64,000 bases of DNA from Burkholderiales bacterium (GTDB lineage Bacteria; Pseudomonadota; Gammaproteobacteria; Burkholderiales; Burkholderiaceae_C): NCBI GenBank assembly GCA_020354665.1, contig CP070653.1, positions 2,485,880-2,549,879 on the forward strand, read 5' to 3'. The position numbers and the translations under genes were made by a program. Under the pieces are notes generated by a model that saw only the letters and a list, made by a program, of their open reading frames with translations, was not told where the DNA came from and did not search any database. Of the stretch, positions 17,498 through 29,319 are shown one piece after another. Each line of letters begins with the position of its first letter. The stretch's first letter is position 1.

Positions 17498-18692
17498 TCA
17501 AGCCCCGCGACGCGGCGGCAGCGCGTCGCGAAAGGGGTTTCGCTCGCGCAACTCGTCGACGTAGGCGTCGACTCCCGCACCCTCGCGCTGCAGGAAATCG
17601 GCCACCGCGCGCGAGAACTCGGGGTGCGCAAGCCAGTGCGCAGAATGCGTTGCCACCGGCAGCAGGCCACGGGCCATCTTGTGTTCGCCCTGGGCGCCCC
17701 CCTCGAAGCGGCTGAATCGCTGCTCGATGCACCACGCGAGCGGTGCGTAGTAGCAGGCTTCGAAGTGCAGACAGTCCACCGGCTCGACGCTGCCCCAGTA
17801 GCGCCCGAACGCGTGACCACGCGCCGGATCGATCGCGATCAGCGAGACGGCAATCGGCTTTGTGCCGCGCTGCGCGACGAACATCAGCCAGTTCTCGGGT
17901 AGGGTTCTCGACATCTGCTCGAAGAACTCGCGCGTCAGGTACGGCGTGGAACGGTGCGCACGGTAGGTCAGCGTGTAGCAGTGATAGAAGAAGTCCCAGT
18001 CGCGAGTCGAGATCTCGCGCCCTCGCACTGCGCGCAGCGCGACACCGGCCTCGGCGACGCGTCGGCGCTCCTGCGCAATCTTCTTGCGCTTGTCACGCCG
18101 CAGGCTGGCGAGGAATTCGTCGAAGTCGGCGTAGGCAGCGGGTGCACGGTTGTTCCAGTGGAACTGCACGCCGGTGCGCAGCAGCCAGCCTGCATCGATC
18201 GCCGCCTGCCGATCCGCGCCCTCAATGAACAGCAGGTGCGCGGACGACAGGCGCGCCTCGCGGGCGATCCGCTGAATCGCGCCGAGCAGCACGCGCCGCG
18301 AGCGGTCGTCGGTGGCGAGCAGCCGCGGCCCCGGCACCGGCGTGAACGGCACGGCGCCGAGCAGCTTGGGGTAGTAAGCGAGGCCGTGGCGCTCGTAGGC
18401 GTCGGCCCACGCCCAGTCGAACACGTATTCGCCATAAGAGTGGTCTTTCAGGTACAGCGGACAGGCTGCCACCAGCGCGCCGTGCCGATGCAGCGTGACG
18501 AACTGGGGGTACCAGCCGGTGGCTGGCGTCGCGCTGCCCGACGCGTGCAAGGCATCGAGATACTCGTGGCGAAGGAATGGCGTCGCGCCCGGCGCGGCAT
18601 CGACCAGCGCGTTCCACGCGGCTGCGTCGACGCGCGCCGGATCCTCGCAAACCCCGATGACATAATCGTTGGCACCGCCGTTCTTGCTGCCC

Positions 18693-18694
<2 letters not shown>
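17498..18694 (-). CDS. GNAT-superfamily protein, DUF482/COG3146 type
   Basis: 398 aa. Recognised from segments typical of this uncharacterised family: TPFLRHEYLDALHASGSA, DHSYGEYVFDWAWADAYERHG, YYPKLLGAVPFTPVPGPRLL, DFDEFLASLRRDKRKKIAQERR and FEGGAQGEHKMARGLLPVATHSAHW. The fold resembles peptidoglycan aminoacyl transferases (FemX-like), so an acyl transfer role is inferred, not known. The start codon at 18694 overlaps the nadE ATG on the other strand: both are read from the same CATG. It is convergent with the M16 gene. Confidence 0.82.
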
Positions 18695-20769
<2,075 letters not shown>

Positions 20770-20808
20770 GCGGAGCCAGCAAGGCGGACCGTTCGCGCCG
20801 GGACGGCC

Positions 20809-21396
20809 TCAGATGCGTGCGAAGTCGTCGGCCGCCGGACCGGGCGAGGCTTGCAGGCGGTCAAGCAGCCGAACAACGTCGGCGTCGACGTAAAGGCGCG
20901 CGCGCTGCCTGGCGTCGAGGAACCCCTGCGCCACGCTTTCGTCGAGAAATCGCAGCAAGTTGCCGTAGTAGCCCGCCACGTCGAGCAAACCGATCGGCTG
21001 GTCGTGATAGCCGAGTTGGGCCCAGGTCCATGCCTCGAACAACTCCTCCAGCGTGCCGATGCCGCCCGGTAGCGCAACGAACGCGTTGGCGCGCTCGGCC
21101 ATCATCTGCTTGCGCCGGTGCATCGTATCCACGACGTGCAGTTCGGTGAGCCCTCGGTGACCGACTTCGCGCTGCTGCAGCGACTCGGGAATCACGCCGA
21201 CGACCGGCGCGCCCGCCTGCAGGGCCGCGTCCGCGACGACACCCATCAGTCCGACGCGGCCGCCGCCGTAGACCAGGCGCCAGCCGCGCTGGCCGATCGA
21301 GCGGCCCAGCGCGCGAGCGGCCGCCGCGTATTCCGGACGCGCACCGGTGCGCGAGCCGCAGTAGACACAGACGCTGAACGCGCCTTCAGCACTCAC
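20809..21396 (-). CDS. LOG-family protein (TIGR00730 type nucleotide 5'-monophosphate phosphoribohydrolase)
   Basis: 195 aa. Carries both lysine-decarboxylase-like signatures of the family: [16 protein letters not shown] and the phosphate-binding [16 protein letters not shown]. Plant LOG enzymes release cytokinin bases from their nucleotides, and bacterial homologues hydrolyse AMP-type nucleotides. GTG at 21396 is chosen: it gives the usual family start ([17 protein letters not shown]) and lies 4 bases after dgkA. Last gene of the minus-strand run that starts with the sigma factor. Confidence 0.87.
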   Translation of the reverse strand: MSAEGAFSVCVYCGSRTGARPEYAAAARALGRSIGQRGWRLVYGGGRVGLMGVVADAALQAGAPVVGVIPESLQQREVGHRGLTELHVVDTMHRRKQMMAERANAFVALPGGIGTLEELFEAWTWAQLGYHDQPIGLLDVAGYYGNLLRFLDESVAQGFLDARQRARLYVDADVVRLLDRLQASPGPAADDFARI

Positions 21397-21400
21397 CGGT

Positions 21401-21781
21401 TCATCCCGCCAGGCGCTGCCAAAGGGCCGCCGCCCAGATGCCGCCGCACAGCACGAGCGACAACAGCACGGCCGCGCTGCCAAAGTCCTTGGCCTTCTTC
21501 GACAGCTCGTGCAGTTCCAGCGAAATGCGGTCCACCGCGGCCTCCATCGCCGAATTGAGCAATTCGACGATCAACACCAGCACGACCGAGCCAGCCAGCA
21601 GCGCGACCTCGACCCACCCCCGCCCAACCCAGAACGCCGCGGGGACCATCACTGCCGCCAGCACCGCCTCCTGCCGGAAGGCGCTCTCGCCGCGCAGCGC
21701 AGCGCCGATGCCGTCGGCCGAGTAAGCGGCGGCACGAACGATACGGTCGAGGCCGGTGCGGCCCTTGTGCGGATTGGCCAT
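21401..21781 (-). CDS. dgkA: Diacylglycerol kinase (prokaryotic, membrane)
   Basis: 126 aa, three membrane helices. Phosphorylates diacylglycerol to phosphatidate for phospholipid recycling. Signature residues: [15 protein letters not shown] near the N-terminus and [21 protein letters not shown], the Glu-rich active-site helix of DgkA. Start [14 protein letters not shown] is usual for the family. Follows the RDD gene by 51 bases on the same strand and is probably in the same transcription unit. Confidence 0.94.
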   Translation of the reverse strand: MANPHKGRTGLDRIVRAAAYSADGIGAALRGESAFRQEAVLAAVMVPAAFWVGRGWVEVALLAGSVVLVLIVELLNSAMEAAVDRISLELHELSKKAKDFGSAAVLLSLVLCGGIWAAALWQRLAG

Positions 21782-21832
21782 TGCCCCGATTGTGCCGCGC
21801 GGCTTGCACCCGCCTGGCTGCCAGTCCGCCGG

Positions 21833-22357
21833 TCAGCGCGTCGAACCAGCGGTCGGGCGCCAGCTGATGAGCCGCGTTCCGCACACGGAGTCATGCCAGA
21901 ACTGGCGATCGGGGTGAAGCCAGGCCAGCATCGCGTAGCCGATCACGCCGGCGGCCATCGTTCCCAGGATCGACGCGAGGTCGTGCAGACCCGCCAGCCA
22001 GACCGCGCCCAGCGCCGGCAAGAACCACAGCCAAGCGAGCAGGTAGCGGACGAGGGCGCGCCACTGCGAGACCGGCTCACCCCGGCAATCGACGAGGCGG
22101 ATATGCCACGTCTTCATCGCCACGGTCTGACCGCCGCGAGACCAGAACGAAACGAAGTAGATCGCCAGCGCCACGAACAAGAAGCCTTGCAGGCCATGAC
22201 GGCCGGTCATCGCGTGCCGCTGCTGGGTCAGCGTCGAGTACAGCCAGCCGGCCACCATCACAACGCCGAACAGCAATACCCCCTCGTAGACGAAGCAGGC
22301 GAGGCGCCGCGCGATGCCCGGCGTCGGCGCACCGGCTGTCGCCGAAGCGCCGCTCAC
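21833..22357 (-). CDS. RDD-family membrane protein
   Basis: 174 aa with four predicted membrane helices: about residues 20-43, 58-75, 103-125 and 127-148. RDD-type features are the N-terminal RRLACFVYEG and TVAMKTWHIRLVD in the loop before the third helix. Function of such small RDD proteins is not settled; some transport ions or solutes. ATG 22357 overlaps the DUF3106 stop as ATGA, so it is coupled to the sigma-factor operon. Confidence 0.82.
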   Translation of the reverse strand: MSGASATAGAPTPGIARRLACFVYEGVLLFGVVMVAGWLYSTLTQQRHAMTGRHGLQGFLFVALAIYFVSFWSRGGQTVAMKTWHIRLVDCRGEPVSQWRALVRYLLAWLWFLPALGAVWLAGLHDLASILGTMAAGVIGYAMLAWLHPDRQFWHDSVCGTRLISWRPTAGSTR

Positions 22358-23127
22358 GGCTCGCGCTTCGGTGCGAGCGCAGCCGCTCCTTGTGGTCCGC
22401 GACGGGGCAACAGGGTGGCGTCGTCGACGAACCCCGGCGTCGCCGCGACTTTGGGCAACCCGGTCTGCTGGTGCGGCGGCGGCGATGGCGGCTGCGTTAT
22501 GAGGTTCGTCGAGGCACCCGGCTTGGCTTGGATCACCGTGGGCGCGATCCGCTTGGGTTCCGCGACGAAGCGGGGATTCGAAACGATGTTCGACTTGCTG
22601 CGTTCGAGCCTCTCGGCGCGCGGCGCCTCACCGGCTCCTTTCGCACCACGCTTCTGACCGTCGCTCTGCTTGAGGCTGCCTGCCTGCGCAGCCAACTCCC
22701 TGCGCCGCTCGTCAGGGAGGGACCGGTAGGCTTCCCAGCGTGATTGCCGCTCCTCGAGGGGGAGCTGTCGCGCCTGCTGGTAGTTCAGGCGGGCCTGGCC
22801 GCGCTGCTCGGGCGACATCCGAGCCCACTCTGCCATGCGACGCTGTACGCGGGCCTGTTCGTCGCCCGACATCTGCGGGAATCGAGCTGCCAGTTCCAGC
22901 CATTTCTGCTTGCGCGGGGCGTCGATCATCGCCCAGTCCTGCTGCAGAGGCGCCAGCGCTGCCTGCTGGCCCGCATTCAGCTGGGACCAGGCAGGCCCCT
23001 GGGGTGTGGACGGCGCATCGACGGGTGCCCGCTTCGCCGATTGGGCTTGCGCCGGATTCGGCAACGCAGCGCCCACGCCTCCCACGACCAAGAGTGCAAT
23101 CAGGACAGTGGCGGCACCCGTTCGCAT
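22354..23127 (-). CDS. Exported DUF3106 protein
   Basis: 257 aa. Signal peptide MRTGAATVLIALLVVGGVGA, with likely cleavage after PAQAQ. Residues about 40-145 contain repeated short helices with the pattern W-x2-L and L-x(4-5)-R-x-R-W (DWAMIDAPRKQKW, RFPQMSGDEQARVQRRM, WEAYRSLPDERRREL), the DUF3106 hallmark. The rest is Pro/Ala-rich and probably unstructured. It begins 3 bases after DUF3619 ends. Function unknown; as an exported, charged helical protein coded with a sigma factor it could be a periplasmic sensor or binding protein, which is inference. Confidence 0.8.
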   Translation of the reverse strand: MRTGAATVLIALLVVGGVGAALPNPAQAQSAKRAPVDAPSTPQGPAWSQLNAGQQAALAPLQQDWAMIDAPRKQKWLELAARFPQMSGDEQARVQRRMAEWARMSPEQRGQARLNYQQARQLPLEERQSRWEAYRSLPDERRRELAAQAGSLKQSDGQKRGAKGAGEAPRAERLERSKSNIVSNPRFVAEPKRIAPTVIQAKPGASTNLITQPPSPPPHQQTGLPKVAATPGFVDDATLLPRRGPQGAAALAPKREP

Positions 23128-23130
23128 CGG

Positions 23131-23595
23131 TCAGTCAGCTGTACCGATGGGCAACTTGAGGAATTCGCTGAATCCCGGATCGCTGTAAGCGGAAGGCGGC
23201 AGGTCATCGGCGAGCAGGGCTGCGTCGATTTCGGCGGCCGCTTCCACCTGTTCGCGCTGATACCGGTCCTGTATCAGTAGTAACCCTGCAAGTAGCAGGA
23301 GGATCGGTACCCACCCCGCGAATTTGAACCAAGCGCCTCCCTCGCCGGGGCCGCCGGCCAGTGCAAGCGAACCGCTTGCAACCACAACGACCGATGGCGC
23401 GGCTTCGCTTCGGGTGGCCTTGCGGGCCGAGCGAGTCCGCTCGATGGCCTGCTCGCGCGCGACGCGCAAGCGTTCCAAGACATCGTGCGGAAGGTTTTCG
23501 GTCTGCTCGGCCAGCCGCGCCGCGACGCGCAGGCCGTACCGCGCGACGCGGGCATCAAGCTCCGCGCCGCGATCAGGTCTGAAAGACGGACTCAT
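23131..23595 (-). CDS. DUF3619 single-pass membrane protein, possible anti-sigma factor
   Basis: 154 aa. The first 95 residues are hydrophilic and Arg-rich (DARVARYGLRVAARLAEQTENLPHDVLERLRVAR split over two helices), then one membrane helix WVPILLLLAGLLLI near 108-121, then about 30 acidic residues outside ending DPGFSEFLKLP. ATG 23595 overlaps the sigma factor stop as ATGA. A cytoplasmic helical domain plus one membrane span coupled to a sigma factor is the layout of anti-sigma factors, but the family is uncharacterised and no known anti-sigma motif is visible. RBS not needed because of the overlap. Confidence 0.8.
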   Translation of the reverse strand: MSPSFRPDRGAELDARVARYGLRVAARLAEQTENLPHDVLERLRVAREQAIERTRSARKATRSEAAPSVVVVASGSLALAGGPGEGGAWFKFAGWVPILLLLAGLLLIQDRYQREQVEAAAEIDAALLADDLPPSAYSDPGFSEFLKLPIGTAD

Positions 23596-24158
23596 GGCGA
23601 TATTCCTTTGGCGCGAAGGGCCTTCGCCAGCGCGTGAACTGCACGCGAACAGTGCGTCTTGACACTGCCCTCGGAACAACCCATCACCGCGGCGGTCTCG
23701 GCCACGTCCAATTCCTCCCAGTAACGGAGCAGGAAAGCCTCGCGTTGACGGGCCGGCAGCTGCGCGACCTCGGCGTCGATCAGCTGCAACATCTGTGCCC
23801 TCGAAACCGAGTCGGCGGCGCTCTCGGTCCCGCGCGCGTCATCGAGCAGTTCGAGCGTCTCCAGCACGTCGAAGTCCCCGTCACCGTCGGGCACCTCGAA
23901 ATCCGAGAAATTGTGCAGCACGGCATGGCGCACCTTCTGACGTCGGAACCAGTCCATCGTCGCGTTGGACAGGATGCGCTGGAACAGCAGTGGCAACTCC
24001 GCCGCCGGCCGGTCAATGTACTTTTCGGCGAGCCGAATCATCGCGTCCTGCACGATGTCCAGCGCGGCGTCGTCGTCGCGAACGGCGTAGGCCGTGCGCT
24101 TGAACGCGCGCTTTTCGACGGACTTCAGAAAGTCCGAGAGCTCTTTGTCGGAGGCCAA
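23592..24158 (-). CDS. ECF-like RNA polymerase sigma factor
   Basis: 188 aa. Region 2 about residues 10-85 (DIVQDAMIRLAEKYIDRP, FQRILSNATMDWFRRQKVRH, the -10 binding segment) and region 4 about 130-182 (LPARQREAFLLRYWEELDVAETAAVMGCSEGSVKTHCSRAVHAL, split by helix-turn-helix turn). An acidic linker of about 35 residues (DGDGDFDVLETLELLDD) separates them. First gene of a tightly packed minus-strand unit with DUF3619, DUF3106 and RDD. A CATAAT on the minus strand at about 24202-24207 could be its -10 box. The regulon is unknown. Confidence 0.9.
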   Translation of the reverse strand: MASDKELSDFLKSVEKRAFKRTAYAVRDDDAALDIVQDAMIRLAEKYIDRPAAELPLLFQRILSNATMDWFRRQKVRHAVLHNFSDFEVPDGDGDFDVLETLELLDDARGTESAADSVSRAQMLQLIDAEVAQLPARQREAFLLRYWEELDVAETAAVMGCSEGSVKTHCSRAVHALAKALRAKGISP

Positions 24159-24443
24159 GGGAGTCGGGAATGCGACGGAGAAGGCTCGACGCGGCGGACG
24201 ATTATGTCATCGCACCATCGCGGGCCAGCCCCAGACGCACACTGCAACGATGCATGGCAGACGGGTAGGGGCGCTCGTGCCCAGTGTAATAATGCGGCTG
24301 CGCACAAAGCGTGAATTGGGTCTCAGGCCGGCGACCGACCGCAGGGCGCCGGCGCCGACCGCGCAGGTACCGAAGCCGCCTCACGAGGGCGCGCCGCAGG
24401 TGCACCGATGGTTTTTCGTCAGAGAAATTCGCTGAGGTTCGAA
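24159..24443. other. Divergent intergenic region between the sigma factor and ilvB
   Basis: 285 bases without a convincing gene. Contains CATAAT on the minus strand (24202-24207) toward the sigma factor and AATAAT (24288-24293) on the plus strand toward ilvB, plus the palindrome GGCGCCGGCGCC at about 24348. I looked for a branched-chain-rich leader peptide before ilvB and found none. Confidence 0.5.
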
Positions 24444-26216
24444 ATGGACATGTCTGCCGCGGAAGTCAAGCGAGCCGCTTCGGCTGAGCCGCCATCCTCT
24501 CCCGCCGAGCTCAACGGCTCTGAAATCCTCGTCCGCTGCCTGCAGGCCGAAGGCGTCAAGTACCTCTGGGGCTATCCCGGCGGGGCGGTCCTGTACATCT
24601 ACGACGCGCTGTACAAGCAGGACACGATCGCGCACGTGCTCGTTCGTCATGAACAGGCTGCCGTGCACGCTGCCGATGGCTATTCGCGTGCCACCGGCGA
24701 GGTCGGCGTAGCGCTGGTGACCTCGGGCCCGGGCGTGACGAATGCGGTCACTGGCATTGCGACCGCGTACATGGATTCGATCCCGATGGTGATCATCACC
24801 GGCCAGGTACCGACCCCGGCGATCGGCCTGGACGCGTTCCAGGAGTGCGACACGGTGGGCATCACCCGACCGATCGTGAAGCACAACTTCCTCGTCAAGG
24901 ACGTTCGGGACCTGGCGCTGACGGTGAAGAAGGCGTTTCACATCGCCCGCACGGGCCGTCCGGGTCCGGTCGTCGTGGACGTGCCGAAGGACGTGTCGCT
25001 CAAGACCGCGCCGTTCTCGTATCCCGACAGCGTCGAGATGCGTTCGTACAACCCGGTACGCAAGGGCCACGGCGGCCAGATCCGCAAGGCGGTGCAATTG
25101 CTGCTCGCCGCGCAGCGGCCCTACATCTACTCGGGCGGCGGCGTCATCTTGGCAAACGCCTCGGCGGAACTGCGCGAGTTGTCCGACCTGCTGGGCTTTC
25201 CGTGCACCAACACGTTGATGGGCCTGGGTGCCATAGCGGCGTCGGATCCGAAATTCCTCGGCATGCTGGGCATGCACGGTACCTATGAGGCGAACATGAC
25301 GATGCAGCACTGCGATGTGCTGCTGGCCGTGGGCGCCCGCTTCGACGACCGCGTGATCGGCAACCCGAGGCATTTCGCGACCGTCGAACGCAAGATCATC
25401 CATGTCGACATCGACCCATCGTCGATCAGCAAGCGGGTCAAGGTGGACATCCCGATCGTCGGCGACGTCAAGGACGTCCTGCAGGAGCTGATTGCGCAAA
25501 TCCGCGAGACCGGTGTTCGTCCCGACGCGACATCGCTGGCCCAGTGGTGGGCGCAGATCAACGAGTGGCGCAAGCGCGACTGCCTGGCCTACAAGCGCAG
25601 CGACGAGGTCATCAAGCCGCAGCTGGTGATACAGAAGCTGCGCGAGCTGACGCGCGGCCGCGACACGTACATCACCTCCGACGTGGGCCAGCATCAGATG
25701 TGGGCCGCGCAGTTCTATGGCTTCGACGAGCCACGGCGCTGGATCAACTCGGGCGGCTTGGGGACGATGGGTGTTGGACTTCCCTATGCGATGGGCATCA
25801 AGCTGGCCCGGCCGGAGAGCGATGTGTTCTGCATCACCGGCGAAGGGTCGATCCAGATGTGCATCCAGGAGCTCTCGACGTGCGCGCAGTACCGCACTCC
25901 GGTGAAGATCATCAGCTTGAACAATCGCTACCTCGGCATGGTGCGCCAGTGGCAGCAGCTTGACTACGGCGGGCGCTATTCGCACAGCTACATGGACGCG
26001 CTGCCGGACTTCGTGAAGCTCGCCGAGTCGTACGGACACGTGGGCATGAAGATCGAGAAGCCCTCGGAAGTCGAGCCGGCGTTGAAGGAACTGATCCGCC
26101 TGAAGGACCGCACGGTGTTCCTCGACGTGCGGACCGATCCGACGGAAAACGTTTGGCCGATGGTCCAGGCAGGCAAAGGGATCACGGAAATGCTGCTGGG
26201 TTCGGAGGAACTGTGA
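24444..26216 (+). CDS. ilvB: Acetolactate synthase large (catalytic) subunit
   Basis: 590 aa ThDP-dependent enzyme, first common step of Val/Leu/Ile synthesis. ThDP-activating Glu in LVRHEQAAVHAADGYSR, FAD-contact region around GMHGTYEANMTMQHCDVLLAVGARFDDR (read in two halves), and the Mg/ThDP motif ITGEGSIQM ... LNNRYLGMVRQW. ATG 24444 is chosen for the GAGG 6 bases upstream; an in-frame ATG at 24450 is also possible. Followed by ilvH after a 160-base structured gap and then ilvC. Confidence 0.95.
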   Translation: MDMSAAEVKRAASAEPPSSPAELNGSEILVRCLQAEGVKYLWGYPGGAVLYIYDALYKQDTIAHVLVRHEQAAVHAADGYSRATGEVGVALVTSGPGVTNAVTGIATAYMDSIPMVIITGQVPTPAIGLDAFQECDTVGITRPIVKHNFLVKDVRDLALTVKKAFHIARTGRPGPVVVDVPKDVSLKTAPFSYPDSVEMRSYNPVRKGHGGQIRKAVQLLLAAQRPYIYSGGGVILANASAELRELSDLLGFPCTNTLMGLGAIAASDPKFLGMLGMHGTYEANMTMQHCDVLLAVGARFDDRVIGNPRHFATVERKIIHVDIDPSSISKRVKVDIPIVGDVKDVLQELIAQIRETGVRPDATSLAQWWAQINEWRKRDCLAYKRSDEVIKPQLVIQKLRELTRGRDTYITSDVGQHQMWAAQFYGFDEPRRWINSGGLGTMGVGLPYAMGIKLARPESDVFCITGEGSIQMCIQELSTCAQYRTPVKIISLNNRYLGMVRQWQQLDYGGRYSHSYMDALPDFVKLAESYGHVGMKIEKPSEVEPALKELIRLKDRTVFLDVRTDPTENVWPMVQAGKGITEMLLGSEEL

Positions 26217-26376
26217 TGCCCTGAGGGCGCGAGAGACAGCCGCGGCGTTACCGCGCTGCGCGAGACTCGAGCCGGATCGGCTGAACACCCCGAACGTTGG
26301 GTTCTGATTCGAAGAGCGTGGCCAAGGCGCGACGGCCCACAGGCTGTCCCGCTGAAGAGCGCGAAGGACGATTCCC
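26217..26376 (+). promoter_or_regulatory. Structured leader before ilvH (candidate cis-regulatory RNA)
   Basis: 160 bases between ilvB and ilvH, long for an operon this tight, with several hairpins: CGCGG/CCGCG (26241-26255), AGCCG/CGGCT (26270-26282), ACCC/GGGT (26287-26302) and GGCC...GGCC (about 26320-26337). I recall an Rfam ilvH motif in Betaproteobacteria placed before ilvH; I could not test the match. No open frame or promoter hexamer is convincing here. Confidence 0.45.
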
Positions 26377-27925
<1,549 letters not shown>

Positions 27926-28050
27926 TCGGCCTGTGGCGGCAGCGGCGTGCGGGCTCCGGGGGCAGCCGCGCTCGTTAGGCTATCCTCGTTCGCGATGAAT
28001 CCGACGATTCAAACCCGTGGCTCGGTGCACCGCGCAGAACAGCGGGAGCA

Positions 28051-28884
28051 ATGAACGACGCAACCGAAAGAGGCGCCGGCGGCCACTCTCTGCCGCTGGA
28101 GGCGCCGCGGCCGCGCCGCAAGGGCATCTACATCCTGCCCAACTTGTTCACGCTGGCGGCGCTGTTCGGTGGCTTCTATGCGATCGTAATGGCCATGAAC
28201 GGGCGATTCGACCAGGCCGCAGTCGGGGTGTTCGCCGCCATGGTTCTCGACAGCCTCGACGGTCGTGTCGCACGGCTCACCCGCACGCAAAGCGCATTCG
28301 GCGAGCAGATGGACAGCCTCGCCGACATGGTCAGCTTCGGCGCAGCGCCGGCGCTGATCGTCTACGAGTGGGCGCTCAAGGGGCTCGGCAAGCTGGGCTG
28401 GATCGCGGCATTCGTCTATTGCTCGTGTGCGGCGCTGAGGCTGGCGCGTTTCAATACGAACATCGGCGTGGTCGACAGGCGCTTCTTCCAGGGATTGCCC
28501 AGTCCCGCCGCGGCGGCCCTCGTCACTGGCTTCATCTGGGTGGTCGATGACGCTGGCGTGCAGGGCGCGGGCCGGTTCGAGGTGCTCGTCTGGGGCGCGT
28601 TCGCGATGACGTTGTACGCCGGCCTGACAATGGTCACCAACGTTCCTTTCTACAGCTTCAAGGACGTCAACTTCCGCCGCACGGTGCCGTTCATCGTCAC
28701 GGTGGCGATCGCGCTGGGAATCGCGCTGATCACCCTGCACCCGCCGATCGTGCTGTTCGGTCTGTTCTGCGCCTATGGTTTGTCGGGATACGTCGTCTAC
28801 GGGTACCGAAAATCGAAGGGCAAACCGGTCAGCGTGATTGCCACGTCGACCGACGAGCCCGACGAAGCGGGCCTGCACCACTAG
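28051..28884 (+). CDS. pssA: CDP-diacylglycerol--serine O-phosphatidyltransferase
   Basis: 277 aa membrane enzyme making phosphatidylserine. The CDP-alcohol phosphatidyltransferase motif D-G-x2-A-R-x8-G-x3-D-x3-D is complete in DSLDGRVARLTRTQSAFGEQ...MDSLAD (about residues 67-91). About eight helices follow. N-terminal about 25 residues are hydrophilic. A psd gene, sometimes found beside pssA, is not in this window. Separated by 125 bases from ilvC and 281 from the leuA leader peptide. Confidence 0.92.
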   Translation: MNDATERGAGGHSLPLEAPRPRRKGIYILPNLFTLAALFGGFYAIVMAMNGRFDQAAVGVFAAMVLDSLDGRVARLTRTQSAFGEQMDSLADMVSFGAAPALIVYEWALKGLGKLGWIAAFVYCSCAALRLARFNTNIGVVDRRFFQGLPSPAAAALVTGFIWVVDDAGVQGAGRFEVLVWGAFAMTLYAGLTMVTNVPFYSFKDVNFRRTVPFIVTVAIALGIALITLHPPIVLFGLFCAYGLSGYVVYGYRKSKGKPVSVIATSTDEPDEAGLHH

Positions 28885-28920
28885 CCCCCGTCGCTCATCC
28901 CGCGGCCGCGCCCCGAGGGG
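28885..28920 (+). repeat. REP-like intergenic element, copy 1 (degenerate)
   Basis: Starts one base after the pssA stop codon: CCCCC (28885-28889), CGCTCA (28892-28897), then the palindrome CCCCGAGGGG (28911-28920). The same order, CCCCC - GCTCA - CCCCGA(A/G)GGGG, occurs between etfB and etfA (44353-44390). Resembles GC-rich palindromic repeats scattered between genes in Burkholderiales. Could act as an mRNA-end hairpin. Confidence 0.4.
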
Positions 28921-29152
28921 CTCGGCACCGAGACGTTTCAGGCGCGCATCTCGCGGCACAGCCGACGGCGCGGCGGCCAAGCCGACGCGGGGACACGGCC
29001 CTGCGGCATCGTCGGGGCAGGCGGCAGTTCACCAGGATCTGGGCCAGTTGCCGCCTGGCACCTGCCTGCGTGTGCAAGCGCCAACCGTTCATTCGGAAAC
29101 CCCGGAGGAATCGGTTCCAGGCGCTGCCGCTGCGCGAATCGCATGGCCATGC
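28921..29152. other. Non-coding stretch between pssA and the leuA leader
   Basis: No gene seen. Holds a 9-bp perfect inverted repeat, CAGGCGGCA (29018-29026) and TGCCGCCTG (29049-29057), 22-nt spacer, extended by two G-T pairs. May be the end of the pssA transcript or a binding site upstream of the leuA promoter. Confidence 0.45.
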
Positions 29153-29158
29153 TACATT
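29153..29158 (+). promoter_or_regulatory. Extended -10 box before the leuA leader peptide
   Basis: TGCTACATT (29150-29158) has the TG-N extension plus TACATT. It ends 7 bases before the leader peptide ATG, so transcription would start about at that ATG. No convincing -35. Confidence 0.4.
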
Positions 29159-29165
29159 GCGCCCC

Positions 29166-29225
29166 ATGTCGTCGCGACCTGCCTGCCTGCTTTCCCTATT
29201 CCTAGGAGTGCCTCGGGCTCGCTGA
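29166..29225 (+). CDS. Putative leucine leader peptide (LeuL-type), attenuator control of leuA
   Basis: 19-codon frame MSSRPACLLSLFLGVPRAR ending TGA at 29223. Four of six consecutive codons 8-13 are Leu (CTG CTT TCC CTA TTC CTA), two being CTA, rare in this GC-rich DNA. It is followed by a strong terminator hairpin and then leuA. Its last codons (CGGGCT, 29214-29219) can pair with the 5' arm of that terminator (GGCCCG, 29260-29265). This is the arrangement of amino-acid attenuators: ribosome stalling at Leu codons would favour the antiterminator. No Shine-Dalgarno; probably leaderless. Not previously known to me for this organism; inferred from sequence only. Confidence 0.65.
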   Translation: MSSRPACLLSLFLGVPRAR

Positions 29226-29257
29226 TCGCACACGTCTGTTCAACCGAATCTGCATCA

Positions 29258-29295
29258 ACGGCCCGCGAGCAACCTGCCAGCGGGCCGTTTCGCTT
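29258..29295 (+). terminator. leuA attenuator (intrinsic terminator in the leader)
   Basis: Perfect 9-bp stem ACGGCCCGC (29258-29266) / GCGGGCCGT (29280-29288), 13-nt loop, then TTCGCTT. Ends 25 bases before the leuA ATG. The 5' arm can alternatively pair with the end of the leader-peptide frame. Confidence 0.65.
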
Positions 29296-29319
29296 ATGCG
29301 CTTCAACCGGAGCTGACCC

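Noticed and set aside
24292-24435. Possible ilvB leader peptide
   Set aside because: The 47-codon frame is Arg/Pro-rich with few Val, Leu or Ile codons and no following terminator, so attenuation is not supported here.
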